Shown piece after piece: positions 7,692 to 13,513 of a DNA stretch of 18,806 nt. The stretch is from 2-12-FULL-42-15 sp964196565 (GTDB lineage: Bacteria; Pseudomonadota; Gammaproteobacteria; Coxiellales; Coxiellaceae). Both the position numbers and the translations under genes were made by a program. The DNA lies in contig CAXMUH010000074.1 in the NCBI GenBank assembly GCA_964196565.1, positions 1-18,806 on the forward strand. Reading direction: 5' to 3'. Under the pieces are notes generated by a model that was not told where the DNA came from, ran no database searches, and saw only the letters and a program-made list of their open reading frames with translations. Each line of letters opens with the position of its first letter. The stretch's first letter is position 1.

Positions 7692-9004
7692 GTGCACGAG
7701 CAACAGCTACTCAAATAATCCACCAAGTACTTTCTAAAAGAAGTTCACTGGATGCGGTTATTTTCAACACTGATTTATCGCGCTTTAGTGAAAAAGACCA
7801 ACGTTTTATTCGTGAGCTCTGTTTTGGCACCTTGCGATATTATTACCGTCTCGAGCCGATTTCTAAACAATTATTACATAAACCAATTCCTGAAAAACAT
7901 CTTGATGTTTTTTGTCTTTTACTTATTGGCTTATATCAAATCATTTATCTTAGAACGCCCACTTATGCTGCTATTTCTGCAACGGTCGAAGCTGCTAAAA
8001 AATTAAAGAAAAACTGGGCCACCGGTTTACTCAATAAAACCTTGCGTGTTTTTTGTGATAAACAAGATGAAATCTTAATTGAGGTTGATAAAGACCCAGG
8101 CGCTAAATACGCCCATCCACAATGGTTGACTGGAAAAATAAAAAAAGCCTGGCCAGATCATTGGCAACAAATTTTAACTGCAAATAATCACCAAGCGCCC
8201 ATGGCAATTCGAACTAATCCAGCACTTACTACAACCCAAGATTACTTAGCACTATTAACAAAAGCGGGGATAGAAGCTGAGCTAATTAATAGCTTACCGT
8301 TTGCGATTCAACTTAAATCACCCTGTGCAGTAAACCAGCTACCGAGCTTTGATAAAGGCTACTGCTATATTCAAGATGCCGCAGGCCAATATGTGGCGCC
8401 GTTATTGCAATTAGCGCCTCACATGCGCGTATTAGACGCCTGCGCCGCTCCCGGTAGCAAGACTACCGACATTGCCAGCACAGAACCACAATTAGAAAAA
8501 CTCGTTGCAATTGATGTTGACAAAAATCGTGTGCAAAAGATCAAAGAAAATATCGATCGGCTGCAATTATCTGAACATAAAATTCAATTAATTAGCGCCA
8601 ATGCTGTAGAAATAGACAGCTGGTGGGATAAAAAACCTTTTGATCGAATTATTATTGATGCACCCTGCTCAGCAACGGGCGTGATCCGCCGTCACCCAGA
8701 TATTAAATTGTTACGCCTACCAGAAGATATTGAAAACCAAGCCAAGCTACAATTTGATCTGTTAAATAACTTATGGGCATTATTAAAACCCGATGGGCTA
8801 TTGCTTTACACTACTTGCTCAATTTTAAGAGAAGAAAACGAAAAAAATATTGACGCCTTTCTAAATAAACACCTTGATGCCAAAGTCTGTCCTATTTCTG
8901 TTCCCAACGCCATCCCACTAAAACATGGCGTGCAATTATTACCAACCGCTAATGGGCCGGATGGTTTTTATTACGCATTATTATCAAAAGTTGTTGTTGC
9001 ATAA
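7688..9004 (+). CDS. rsmB: 16S rRNA (cytosine-967-C5)-methyltransferase RsmB
   Basis: RsmB (Sun/Fmu) makes m5C967 in 16S rRNA using S-adenosylmethionine. The 438-residue protein has an N-terminal NusB-like RNA-binding domain (about 1-140, with FIRELCFGTLRYYYRLE) and a C-terminal Rossmann methyltransferase. Motif I is LDACAAPGSKT (249-259; the common form has GGKT). The two catalytic cysteines of m5C enzymes are in APCSATG (C327) and TTCS (C377). GPDGFYYALL (423-432) is the conserved C-terminus. No Shine-Dalgarno is visible; the start lies in the glyS stop (ATGA at 7688), implying coupling. In E. coli rsmB lies with fmt and def, so pairing with glyQS is unusual. A repeat cluster follows. Confidence 0.96.
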   Translation: MSARATATQIIHQVLSKRSSLDAVIFNTDLSRFSEKDQRFIRELCFGTLRYYYRLEPISKQLLHKPIPEKHLDVFCLLLIGLYQIIYLRTPTYAAISATVEAAKKLKKNWATGLLNKTLRVFCDKQDEILIEVDKDPGAKYAHPQWLTGKIKKAWPDHWQQILTANNHQAPMAIRTNPALTTTQDYLALLTKAGIEAELINSLPFAIQLKSPCAVNQLPSFDKGYCYIQDAAGQYVAPLLQLAPHMRVLDACAAPGSKTTDIASTEPQLEKLVAIDVDKNRVQKIKENIDRLQLSEHKIQLISANAVEIDSWWDKKPFDRIIIDAPCSATGVIRRHPDIKLLRLPEDIENQAKLQFDLLNNLWALLKPDGLLLYTTCSILREENEKNIDAFLNKHLDAKVCPISVPNAIPLKHGVQLLPTANGPDGFYYALLSKVVVA

Positions 9005-9022
9005 ATCAAGATTTAACCCATT

Positions 9023-9107
9023 GTAGGGTGGATTAGCACCTTTAGTGCGTAATCCACCAAATGAAGCTCTTGTGGTGGATTACGTAACTAGCGTTACTAA
9101 TCCACCC
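9023..9107. repeat. Composite palindromic repeat with GGGTGGATTAG ends
   Basis: The element is bounded by GGGTGGATTAG (9026-9036) and CTAATCCACCC (9097-9107). Inside are two hairpins with the same arms: GGTGGATTA (9027-9035) with TAATCCACC (9050-9058), and GGTGGATTA (9074-9082) with TAATCCACC (9098-9106). Each has a complementary inner extension (GCAC/GTGC; GTAAC/GTTAC). A degenerate third unit (AATCCACCATAATCCACCC) follows at 9140-9158. A fragment of the same family is at 4398. It is non-coding and may end or protect the rsmB transcript. Confidence 0.75.
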
Positions 9108-9201
9108 TGCGTATTCCGAGTGAGCAAAGCGAACCGAGGAATCCACCATAATCCACCCGACTCCTGATAAACACCGCATTAATATTTCGTTAATACTCTG
9201 C

Positions 9202-9210
9202 TGATATTAT
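9202..9210 (+). promoter_or_regulatory. Candidate extended -10 promoter for the secreted protein
   Basis: TGATATTAT matches an extended -10 (TGn-TATTAT), 37 bases before the ATG at 9247. No convincing -35 is present, as expected for extended -10 promoters. A separate promoter is plausible because the repeat cluster divides this gene from rsmB. Confidence 0.4.
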
Positions 9211-9246
9211 ATAACTTCTCAAAAATTTTAAGGAAAAGGAAAAACG

Positions 9247-9711
9247 ATGAAGTCAACATTTATAATCAGTAGCGTTCTCTTATTATCATTAAGCTCAGCA
9301 GCAATTGCGGATCATCATAAAGAAAACCCCTGCAATTTATTGAATCTGGATGTTGCGAATGCAACCAACCAGGTCACTTCTTTAACCGGTGATCCGGAGA
9401 GCGAAAGAAAGCACGGTTACATTTCAAGGCGTGGCCTGGTTCATATTCCAACCGCGCATTCAACAACTTGGGTATTTCATCAGAATCTATTTGCGGGCCC
9501 TGAGGGCACCGTTATTTATCGTTGGACCGATAAAAACAATCAAGCACAGACCTGTACAATTCGTTACGATCAAAGCTATTGTGGATTTACCCGCGCAGGT
9601 GATAATAAAACCCGTGTTGACGGCAACTGCTCTGTTTACAACGATAAAACCAAACCATCCCTGCATTGGAGATTGAGCGGAGAATCTCAAGTTACCCTGG
9701 GTGTGAAATAA
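9247..9711 (+). CDS. Secreted four-cysteine hypothetical protein
   Basis: I do not recognise the family. The 154-residue product starts with a clear Sec signal peptide (MKSTFIISSVLLLSLSSAAIA, cleavage after AIA at 21-22). The mature part is about 133 residues with four cysteines (NPCNLL, QTCTIR, SYCGFT, GNCSVY), which could form two disulfides in the periplasm. The mature part is rich in aromatic and polar residues with short alternating stretches (TTWVFHQNLF, GTVIYRWTD, LHWRLSGESQVTLGV), suggesting a beta-rich fold. A strong ribosome site (AAGGAAAAGGA) precedes the start. It is monocistronic between the repeat cluster and a convergent uspA. The Com1-like oxidoreductase encoded upstream is a conceivable folding factor, but that is speculation. 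Confidence 0.8.
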   Translation: MKSTFIISSVLLLSLSSAAIADHHKENPCNLLNLDVANATNQVTSLTGDPESERKHGYISRRGLVHIPTAHSTTWVFHQNLFAGPEGTVIYRWTDKNNQAQTCTIRYDQSYCGFTRAGDNKTRVDGNCSVYNDKTKPSLHWRLSGESQVTLGVK

Positions 9712-9724
9712 TATATACCCAAAA

Positions 9725-9751
9725 GTAAGGGGTCAAGTCTTAACCCCTTAC
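9725..9751 (-). terminator. Hairpin between convergent genes, likely uspA terminator
   Basis: GTAAGGGGT (9725-9733) and ACCCCTTAC (9743-9751) form a perfect 9-bp stem with a 9-base loop. On the minus strand the stem is followed by TTTTGGG, a short U-run, so it best serves uspA. On the + strand no T-run follows, so it would be a weaker end for the secreted-protein gene. Confidence 0.6.
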
Positions 9752-9755
9752 CAAA

Positions 9756-10190
9756 TCAATCATAAACCCGAGCCGCTAACACATCACACTTTGCGCCATG
9801 CAGCACCGCGTTTGCAGTAGAGCCTAACAATAAACGCACGCCATGACGACCATGACTGCCGACCAACAATAAATCGGTGCCAAGCTTCTCAGCTTCGTCC
9901 AAGATGATAAACTTTGCCGGTCCCACTTTAACCAGTTGATGATCTTCGGGGATATTAAATTGGCTTGCGACCTCGTCCAAGCTTTTCTTCGCCTCTTCAA
10001 CCAGTACTGACTCAACATCAATCCCTGCTGAAATTCCGTAAGCAGCACCATAGCTGCTCATATGCTCAACGGCATGGATAAGATACAACGAGGAGTCTGG
10101 ACTAGAAAATTCCTTTGCTTTGGCAATAAGGGTTTTGTCCGTATCTTGATTTAGCTCGAGAGCAATAAGAATTTTTTTGTAGTGACTCAT
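9756..10190 (-). CDS. uspA: Universal stress protein, UspA family
   Basis: This is a cytoplasmic UspA-domain protein of 144 residues, the length of E. coli UspA. It begins MSHYKKILIAL, the family's first beta strand. It ends with the nucleotide-binding-type stretch LLLVGSHGRHGVRLLLGSTA and then ANAVLHGAKCDVLAARVYD. The spacing between the second and third Gly of the G-x2-G-xn-G(S/T) motif is eight residues rather than the nine of the classical ATP-binding type, so ATP binding is uncertain. AAGGAAG lies seven bases before the ATG at 10190. An upstream in-frame ATG at 10253 would fall within the promoter and is not favoured. It points away from the putative origin. Symbol by family; paralogs cannot be separated here. 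Confidence 0.93.
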   Translation of the reverse strand: MSHYKKILIALELNQDTDKTLIAKAKEFSSPDSSLYLIHAVEHMSSYGAAYGISAGIDVESVLVEEAKKSLDEVASQFNIPEDHQLVKVGPAKFIILDEAEKLGTDLLLVGSHGRHGVRLLLGSTANAVLHGAKCDVLAARVYD

Positions 10191-10224
10191 GTTAAAACTT
10201 CCTTTGTGGCGACATTCAAGAGGG

Positions 10225-10253
10225 ATTGTAACCTGTACAACACACGGCATCAA
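10225..10253 (-). promoter_or_regulatory. Sigma-70 promoter of uspA
   Basis: On the minus strand TTGATG (10253-10248) and TACAAT (10230-10225) are separated by exactly 17 bases. Initiation near 10218 would leave a leader of about 28 bases with the AAGGAAG ribosome site. It borders the origin region on the left. Confidence 0.65.
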
Positions 10254-10384
10254 TGCACCGGTCTGTGGGAATCACCGGGGATAAGTGTGTATTGAACTGA
10301 ATGAAATGTGGATAACATGTGGTGAATGGTCAAAAACTGGCAAAAGGGTAAAGTTAGCATAAGTTATCATTGTTAAACCCGCGG

Positions 10385-10405
10385 TTATCCACAATCTTAC
10401 CCACA
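10385..10405 (+). promoter_or_regulatory. Paired DnaA boxes left of unwinding element A
   Basis: A perfect TTATCCACA (10385-10393) is followed after three bases by TTACCCACA (10397-10405), both on the + strand and pointing toward element A. Close spacing on one face suggests cooperative DnaA binding. Confidence 0.8.
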
Positions 10406-10459
10406 GGCAAAATCGGACATACACGCTTGATTTATATGGCATTTTCAAAAAATGGGGAG

Positions 10460-10520
10460 TTATACAGGCCCCTACTACTACTATTACTATCTTATATAAT
10501 AATATAATAGTAGTAATAAG
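10460..10520 (+). other. Unwinding element A: GC-rich spacer, six DnaA-trios, AT tract
   Basis: A weak DnaA box TTATACAGG (10460-10468) merges into a GC-rich spacer GGCCCC (10467-10472). Six trinucleotides CTA CTA CTA CTA TTA CTA follow (10472-10489). The complementary strand reads 3'-GAT repeats, the DnaA-trio described for the B. subtilis unwinding element. An AT-only stretch follows, then a mirrored arm TAGTAGTAATAA (10508-10519). TACTACTATTA (10476-10486) and TAATAGTAGTA (10505-10515) are perfect 11-bp inverted arms. The right arm lacks a GC-rich spacer, so its mirrored trios look degenerate. Confidence 0.75.
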
Positions 10521-10593
10521 ATTATCAGTGAAAAAAAAGAAGTTTACCGATTTCACCCATCAAAGCTGTCCTCAATATGGACAACCAAAGCTC

Positions 10594-10625
10594 TGTGGGT
10601 AACCAGACCTTTTTTATGTGGATAA
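10594..10625 (-). promoter_or_regulatory. Paired DnaA boxes right of unwinding element A
   Basis: On the minus strand TTACCCACA (10602-10594) and a perfect TTATCCACA (10625-10617) lie 14 bases apart and point back toward element A, mirroring the pair at 10385-10405. Confidence 0.75.
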
Positions 10626-10760
10626 CTTGGGGGATAAATCGGCTAGTTTGAGATCTGCCTGAGTTATCAACATTTGGCTTCAGGTTCTAAACCGTCGATA
10701 CCGCCATCTCTCACAGCCTGGAATCGTCCTAACTAATTGAATACAAACAGGTAAAGTGAG

Positions 10761-10843
10761 TTACCCACAGAAAAAGGCCCCCTCTATTACTACTACTACT
10801 ATTTATAATATAATAATAATAGTAATACATTGATTCTGGATAA
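10761..10843 (+). other. Unwinding element B: DnaA box, GC-rich spacer, six DnaA-trios, AT tract
   Basis: This is a second copy of the element-A design. DnaA box TTACCCACA (10761-10769), then a spacer ending in GGCCCCC (10776-10782), then six trinucleotides CTA TTA CTA CTA CTA CTA (10784-10801), then an AT-only tract. A mirrored end AATAATAGTAATA reaches 10827, and TTATCCAGA (10843-10835, minus strand) closes it. Trio polarity is the same as in element A. The inverted arms are shorter (TATTACTA at 10785-10792 with TAGTAATA at 10820-10827). Confidence 0.75.
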
Positions 10844-10923
10844 CTTTCAGAAACTCCCATCTTATTTGTACATTAGCTGATATTTTGTTGGTTTTCCTCG
10901 CACGCCGCACGATATCAGGAAGC

Positions 10924-10954
10924 AAACTATGCTGACGTAGCCAGCATAGTTTTT
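10924..10954 (+). terminator. Strong hairpin with T-run between origin and rpmH promoter
   Basis: AAACTATGCTG (10924-10934) and CAGCATAGTTT (10942-10952) form a perfect 11-bp stem with a 7-base loop. The 3' arm runs into TTTTT (10950-10954). It resembles an intrinsic terminator that would stop transcription crossing the origin before the rpmH promoter 24 bases downstream. Confidence 0.65.
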
Positions 10955-10977
10955 GCTGGAAGTTCGCAAAATACGGG

Positions 10978-11006
10978 TTGACCTTGGGGTCCTGCTGTTC
11001 TATTAT
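10978..11006 (+). promoter_or_regulatory. Sigma-70 promoter of the rpmH operon
   Basis: TTGACC (10978-10983) and TATTAT (11001-11006) are separated by 17 bases. Initiation near 11013 gives a leader of about 33 bases to the rpmH ATG. No other good promoter was noticed before yidC or mnmE, so it probably drives the whole rpmH-rnpA-yidD-yidC-mnmE run. Confidence 0.75.
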
Positions 11007-11045
11007 TGCGGTTCTTCTGGAACCAATTTAATCAAGAGATTAGTT

Positions 11046-11180
11046 ATGAAACGAACGTATCAACCAAGCAACCTTAAGCGTAAGCGTACACACGGCTTTA
11101 GAGCCCGCATGGCATCTGCTGCTGGTCGAGCCCTTTTAAATCGCCGCCGCAAGAAAGGACGTAAGCACTTACTTCCCTGA
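11046..11180 (+). CDS. rpmH: 50S ribosomal protein L34
   Basis: The 44-residue L34 protein begins MKRTYQPSNLKRKRTHGFRA, the near-universal L34 sequence, and ends in a basic tail (RRRKKGRKHLLP). It binds 23S rRNA in the large subunit. The start at 11046 is fixed by homology; AAGAG lies seven bases upstream. An upstream in-frame extension to 10953 would run through the promoter and is rejected. It is the first gene to the right of the putative origin and is followed by rnpA after eight bases. Confidence 0.98.
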   Translation: MKRTYQPSNLKRKRTHGFRARMASAAGRALLNRRRKKGRKHLLP

Positions 11181-11188
11181 TATAATTC

Positions 11189-11542
11189 ATGACCTTTCAA
11201 TTTTCAGCGGACCAACGTATTCGACACAAGCTTCAATTTGATCTCATATTCAAAACACGAAAGCGCTTGTATGGTCGTTACTTTTTGGCGTATTATCGCA
11301 GCAATGAAATGGCTTGTGCCCGAATGGGGGCGATCACCAGTAAGCGAAATATACGCTTTGCTGTGATGCGGAATCGTATCCGTCGCATTTTAAAAGAACA
11401 GTTTCGATTAAATCAGCACGAGCTTCCGAGTTTGGACATTGTTTTTATTGCCAAGCGGGAAGCGAATAAAGTAGAAAATAAAGAGCTACAGCAATGCATA
11501 GAGATCTTGCTAAAAAAGCTACAAGCAATGCACAGAAAATAG
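11189..11542 (+). CDS. rnpA: Ribonuclease P protein component
   Basis: RnpA is the protein subunit of RNase P, which removes the 5' leader of tRNA precursors together with the M1 RNA. The 117-residue protein carries the RNR motif RFAVMRNRIRRILKEQFR (56-73), an early aromatic/basic patch (FDLIFKTRKRLYGRYFLAYY) and a basic overall composition. Length matches the family (about 119). No clear Shine-Dalgarno sits before the ATG. The start is eight bases after the rpmH stop, so coupling to rpmH is likely. Its 3' end overlaps yidD by 49 bases. Confidence 0.96.
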   Translation: MTFQFSADQRIRHKLQFDLIFKTRKRLYGRYFLAYYRSNEMACARMGAITSKRNIRFAVMRNRIRRILKEQFRLNQHELPSLDIVFIAKREANKVENKELQQCIEILLKKLQAMHRK

Positions 11543-11790
11543 CAGTTGTTTGTATTAAAGGCTATCGCTTAGTATTGAGTCCTTGGCTCGGTAATCAATG
11601 TCGTTTTTACCCATCGTGTTCGCATTATACTGAATCAGCCATAAGTCATTATGGTGTATGCAAAGGCATACTTTTTGGTGCGTGGCGCATACTGCGCTGT
11701 AATCCTTTTCATCCCGGCGGGTATGATCCTATACCTTGTGAAACGACCCAAACTAGTAAAAGAGCCTATGAACATACGAAGAATACTTAG
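11494..11790 (+). CDS. yidD: Membrane protein insertion efficiency factor YidD
   Basis: YidD is a small inner-membrane-associated factor that assists YidC-dependent insertion. The 98-residue product shows the family core: KGYRLVLSPWLGNQCRFYPS (22-41), then CSHY, GVCKGILFGAWRILRCNPFH (54-73) and PGGYDP. The conserved cysteines (C36, C42, C69) and the HPGG motif are present. An amphipathic N-terminal helix precedes them. The ATG at 11494 is the only ATG before the conserved core and lies inside rnpA; the overlap of 49 bases is long but this gene pair is commonly overlapping. The end overlaps the yidC start by 23 bases. Confidence 0.94.
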   Translation: MHRDLAKKATSNAQKIAVVCIKGYRLVLSPWLGNQCRFYPSCSHYTESAISHYGVCKGILFGAWRILRCNPFHPGGYDPIPCETTQTSKRAYEHTKNT

Positions 11791-13513
11791 TTACATTGCT
11801 GTTGCTGTATTAGCTGCAATTATCTGGAACACCTGGGTTAAAGAACAACCAGAAAAACCGGCGTCCGCTGCTGCGACCAGCAGCACAACTACAACGCGGG
11901 CAAGTTCGGGCACCTCATTTGCACCATCAGCGTTTAATCCAAATCAAAAACCAGAAAAGAAATCGCAAAAAACCACGGAAAAAAACTTGCCACCGGGTGT
12001 CGTCAGTGGTGTAAACGGTTCGACTAATTTAATTAATGTAACGACAGACGTGTTGCAAGTGGGTATTAATCCTAAAGGTGGAATCTTAAGCTCAGTTAAA
12101 TTAACCAAATACCCAGTATCAATAAAAGAAAAAAATACGCCGATTGCGATTATCTCTGATCAACCGCAGCATTATTATGTGGCGCAAAGTGGGTTAACCA
12201 ATACCGGTAAAGCCGGAAAAAGTGAAGTTATAAATTATAAATCAAGCCAGCCCTCCTATACATTATCAAAAGACGCCAATCAGTTGGCTGTTAGTTTAAG
12301 TGGGAAAACCGCTAATGGCTTAATCGTCACTAAAAGCTATGTGTTTACCAAGGGTTCTTATGCGATCAAGCTTAACTATACAATTAAAAATAGCAGCGGA
12401 AAAACCTGGAATGGTAATCTCTACACCCAATTGATGCGTAAGCAGCCAGAAAAACATGGGCATCTGTTTTACTCACGCTCATATAATGGCGCAGCAGTTT
12501 CATCTCCTGAAACGCCATATGAAAAAATTACTTACAAAGATATGAATAAGGCCAATATTGATCGCAAAAATATTGGTGGTTGGGTTGCAATGCAGCAGCA
12601 TTACTTTCTCTCTGCTTGGATTCCAGAAAATCAAACCAATATGAATTATTTTTATAGCAATGTGGATAAAACGGGTCACGGCAATATTTATACCATAGGT
12701 TTTGTAAACCAAGGGCTTTCGATTAATGGTGGAGCAACCGCTGCAACCAACGCAACACTGTATGTTGGCCCAGAACTTGCAAAGAACCTAAAACCTTTAG
12801 CGCCTGGACTGGATCGAACCATTGATTTTGGATGGTTGTGGTGGGTTTCGACCATTATTTTTTGGATAATGAGCTTGGTGCATTATGTACTTGGTAATTG
12901 GGGTTGGGCGATTGTCTTCACCACGATTATTATTAAATTTATTTTATACCCGTTAACCGCGACCAGTTTTCGTTCGATGGCGCGGATGCGTGAGTTACAA
13001 CCCAAGATGCAACGGTTAAAAGAGCAATATGGTGATGATCGTCAAGCGATGAGTCGCGCGACCATGGAATTATACAAAAAAGAAAAAATAAATCCGGTTG
13101 GCGGCTGTTTGCCGATGCTTATTCAAATACCGGTGTTTATTGGTTTGTATTATGTAATCATCGAAAGCGTACAGTTGCGTCAAGCACCCTTTATTTTTTG
13201 GATTCACGATTTATCGGTTAAAGACCCTTATTATGTGCTTCCCATTTTAATGGGGCTGAGTATGTTGTTGCAGCAACGATTGACACCAGCGTCACCAGAT
13301 CCAATGCAGGCAAAAATAATGATGTTTATTCCTGTGGTGTTTACATTTTTCTTTATCAACTTCCCGGCGGGTTTAACCCTTTACTGGTTAGTGAATAACT
13401 GTGTGCAGATAGGCCAGCAATGGTATGTCAATAAAACCATGGATGCACATATGGCTAAGAAAAAGGCCAAGAAGAAGAAAAAATCAAAATTTAGTAATTT
13501 TCTGAAAAAATGA
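11768..13513 (+). CDS. yidC: Membrane protein insertase YidC
   Basis: YidC inserts and folds inner-membrane proteins, alone or with SecYEG. From the ATG at 11768 it is 581 residues: an N-terminal membrane anchor (MNIRRILSYIAVAVLAAIIW), a Ser/Thr/Pro-rich linker, a large periplasmic P1 domain to about residue 350, then the conserved five-helix insertase core. Core motifs include LYPLTATSFRSMARMRELQP, NPVGGCLPMLIQIPVFIGLY and RQAPFIFWIHDLSVKDPYY. A lysine (K390) stands where E. coli has the groove arginine R366. The C-terminal tail is very lysine-rich (KKKAKKKKKSKFSNFLKK) and may bind ribosomes. The longer in-frame start at 11651 would run through yidD and does not fit the family. The stop overlaps mnmE by four bases (ATGA). 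Confidence 0.97.
   Translation: MNIRRILSYIAVAVLAAIIWNTWVKEQPEKPASAAATSSTTTTRASSGTSFAPSAFNPNQKPEKKSQKTTEKNLPPGVVSGVNGSTNLINVTTDVLQVGINPKGGILSSVKLTKYPVSIKEKNTPIAIISDQPQHYYVAQSGLTNTGKAGKSEVINYKSSQPSYTLSKDANQLAVSLSGKTANGLIVTKSYVFTKGSYAIKLNYTIKNSSGKTWNGNLYTQLMRKQPEKHGHLFYSRSYNGAAVSSPETPYEKITYKDMNKANIDRKNIGGWVAMQQHYFLSAWIPENQTNMNYFYSNVDKTGHGNIYTIGFVNQGLSINGGATAATNATLYVGPELAKNLKPLAPGLDRTIDFGWLWWVSTIIFWIMSLVHYVLGNWGWAIVFTTIIIKFILYPLTATSFRSMARMRELQPKMQRLKEQYGDDRQAMSRATMELYKKEKINPVGGCLPMLIQIPVFIGLYYVIIESVQLRQAPFIFWIHDLSVKDPYYVLPILMGLSMLLQQRLTPASPDPMQAKIMMFIPVVFTFFFINFPAGLTLYWLVNNCVQIGQQWYVNKTMDAHMAKKKAKKKKKSKFSNFLKK

Larger units (their letters stand above)
10276..10850. other. oriC: Putative chromosomal replication origin (oriC)
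   Basis: This gene-free region lies between the uspA and rpmH promoters. DnaA boxes (TTATCCACA) occur as perfect matches at 10307-10315 (-), 10385-10393 (+) and 10617-10625 (-). TTACCCACA variants lie at 10397-10405 (+), 10594-10602 (-) and 10761-10769 (+). One-mismatch boxes lie at 10664-10672 (TTATCAACA, +) and 10835-10843 (TTATCCAGA, -). Weaker two-mismatch sites include 10276-10284 (-) and 10460-10468 (+). Two AT-rich unwinding elements with DnaA-trio-like repeats are embedded (separate entries). Placement beside rpmH-rnpA-yidC-mnmE is the classical bacterial origin context, and base skew on sampled lines changes sign across it. Only one GATC site (10652-10655) is present, unlike E. coli oriC. 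dnaA is not adjacent. Origin function is inferred. Confidence 0.85.

Noticed and set aside
9023..9158. CRISPR-like array from repeated GGTGGATTA/TAATCCACC
   Set aside because: Repeats are inverted, only about 9 bases long and irregularly spaced, with no cas genes; they are palindromic intergenic repeats.
10272..10556. Minus-strand open frame of 94 codons inside the putative origin
   Set aside because: It runs through DnaA boxes and the trio element, has a low-complexity composition from those repeats, and has no ribosome site.
10276..10850. Plasmid or phage iteron origin
   Set aside because: No rep or partition gene is near, and the surroundings are core chromosomal genes (rpmH, rnpA, yidC, mnmE).
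10953..11045. N-terminal extension of L34
   Set aside because: It is unlike any L34 N-terminus and overlaps the -35 and -10 of the rpmH promoter.
12935..12937. Lysine in place of the E. coli YidC groove arginine
   Set aside because: Lysine at this place is, to my knowledge, common in other gammaproteobacterial YidC proteins and keeps the charge, so it is not a notable loss.
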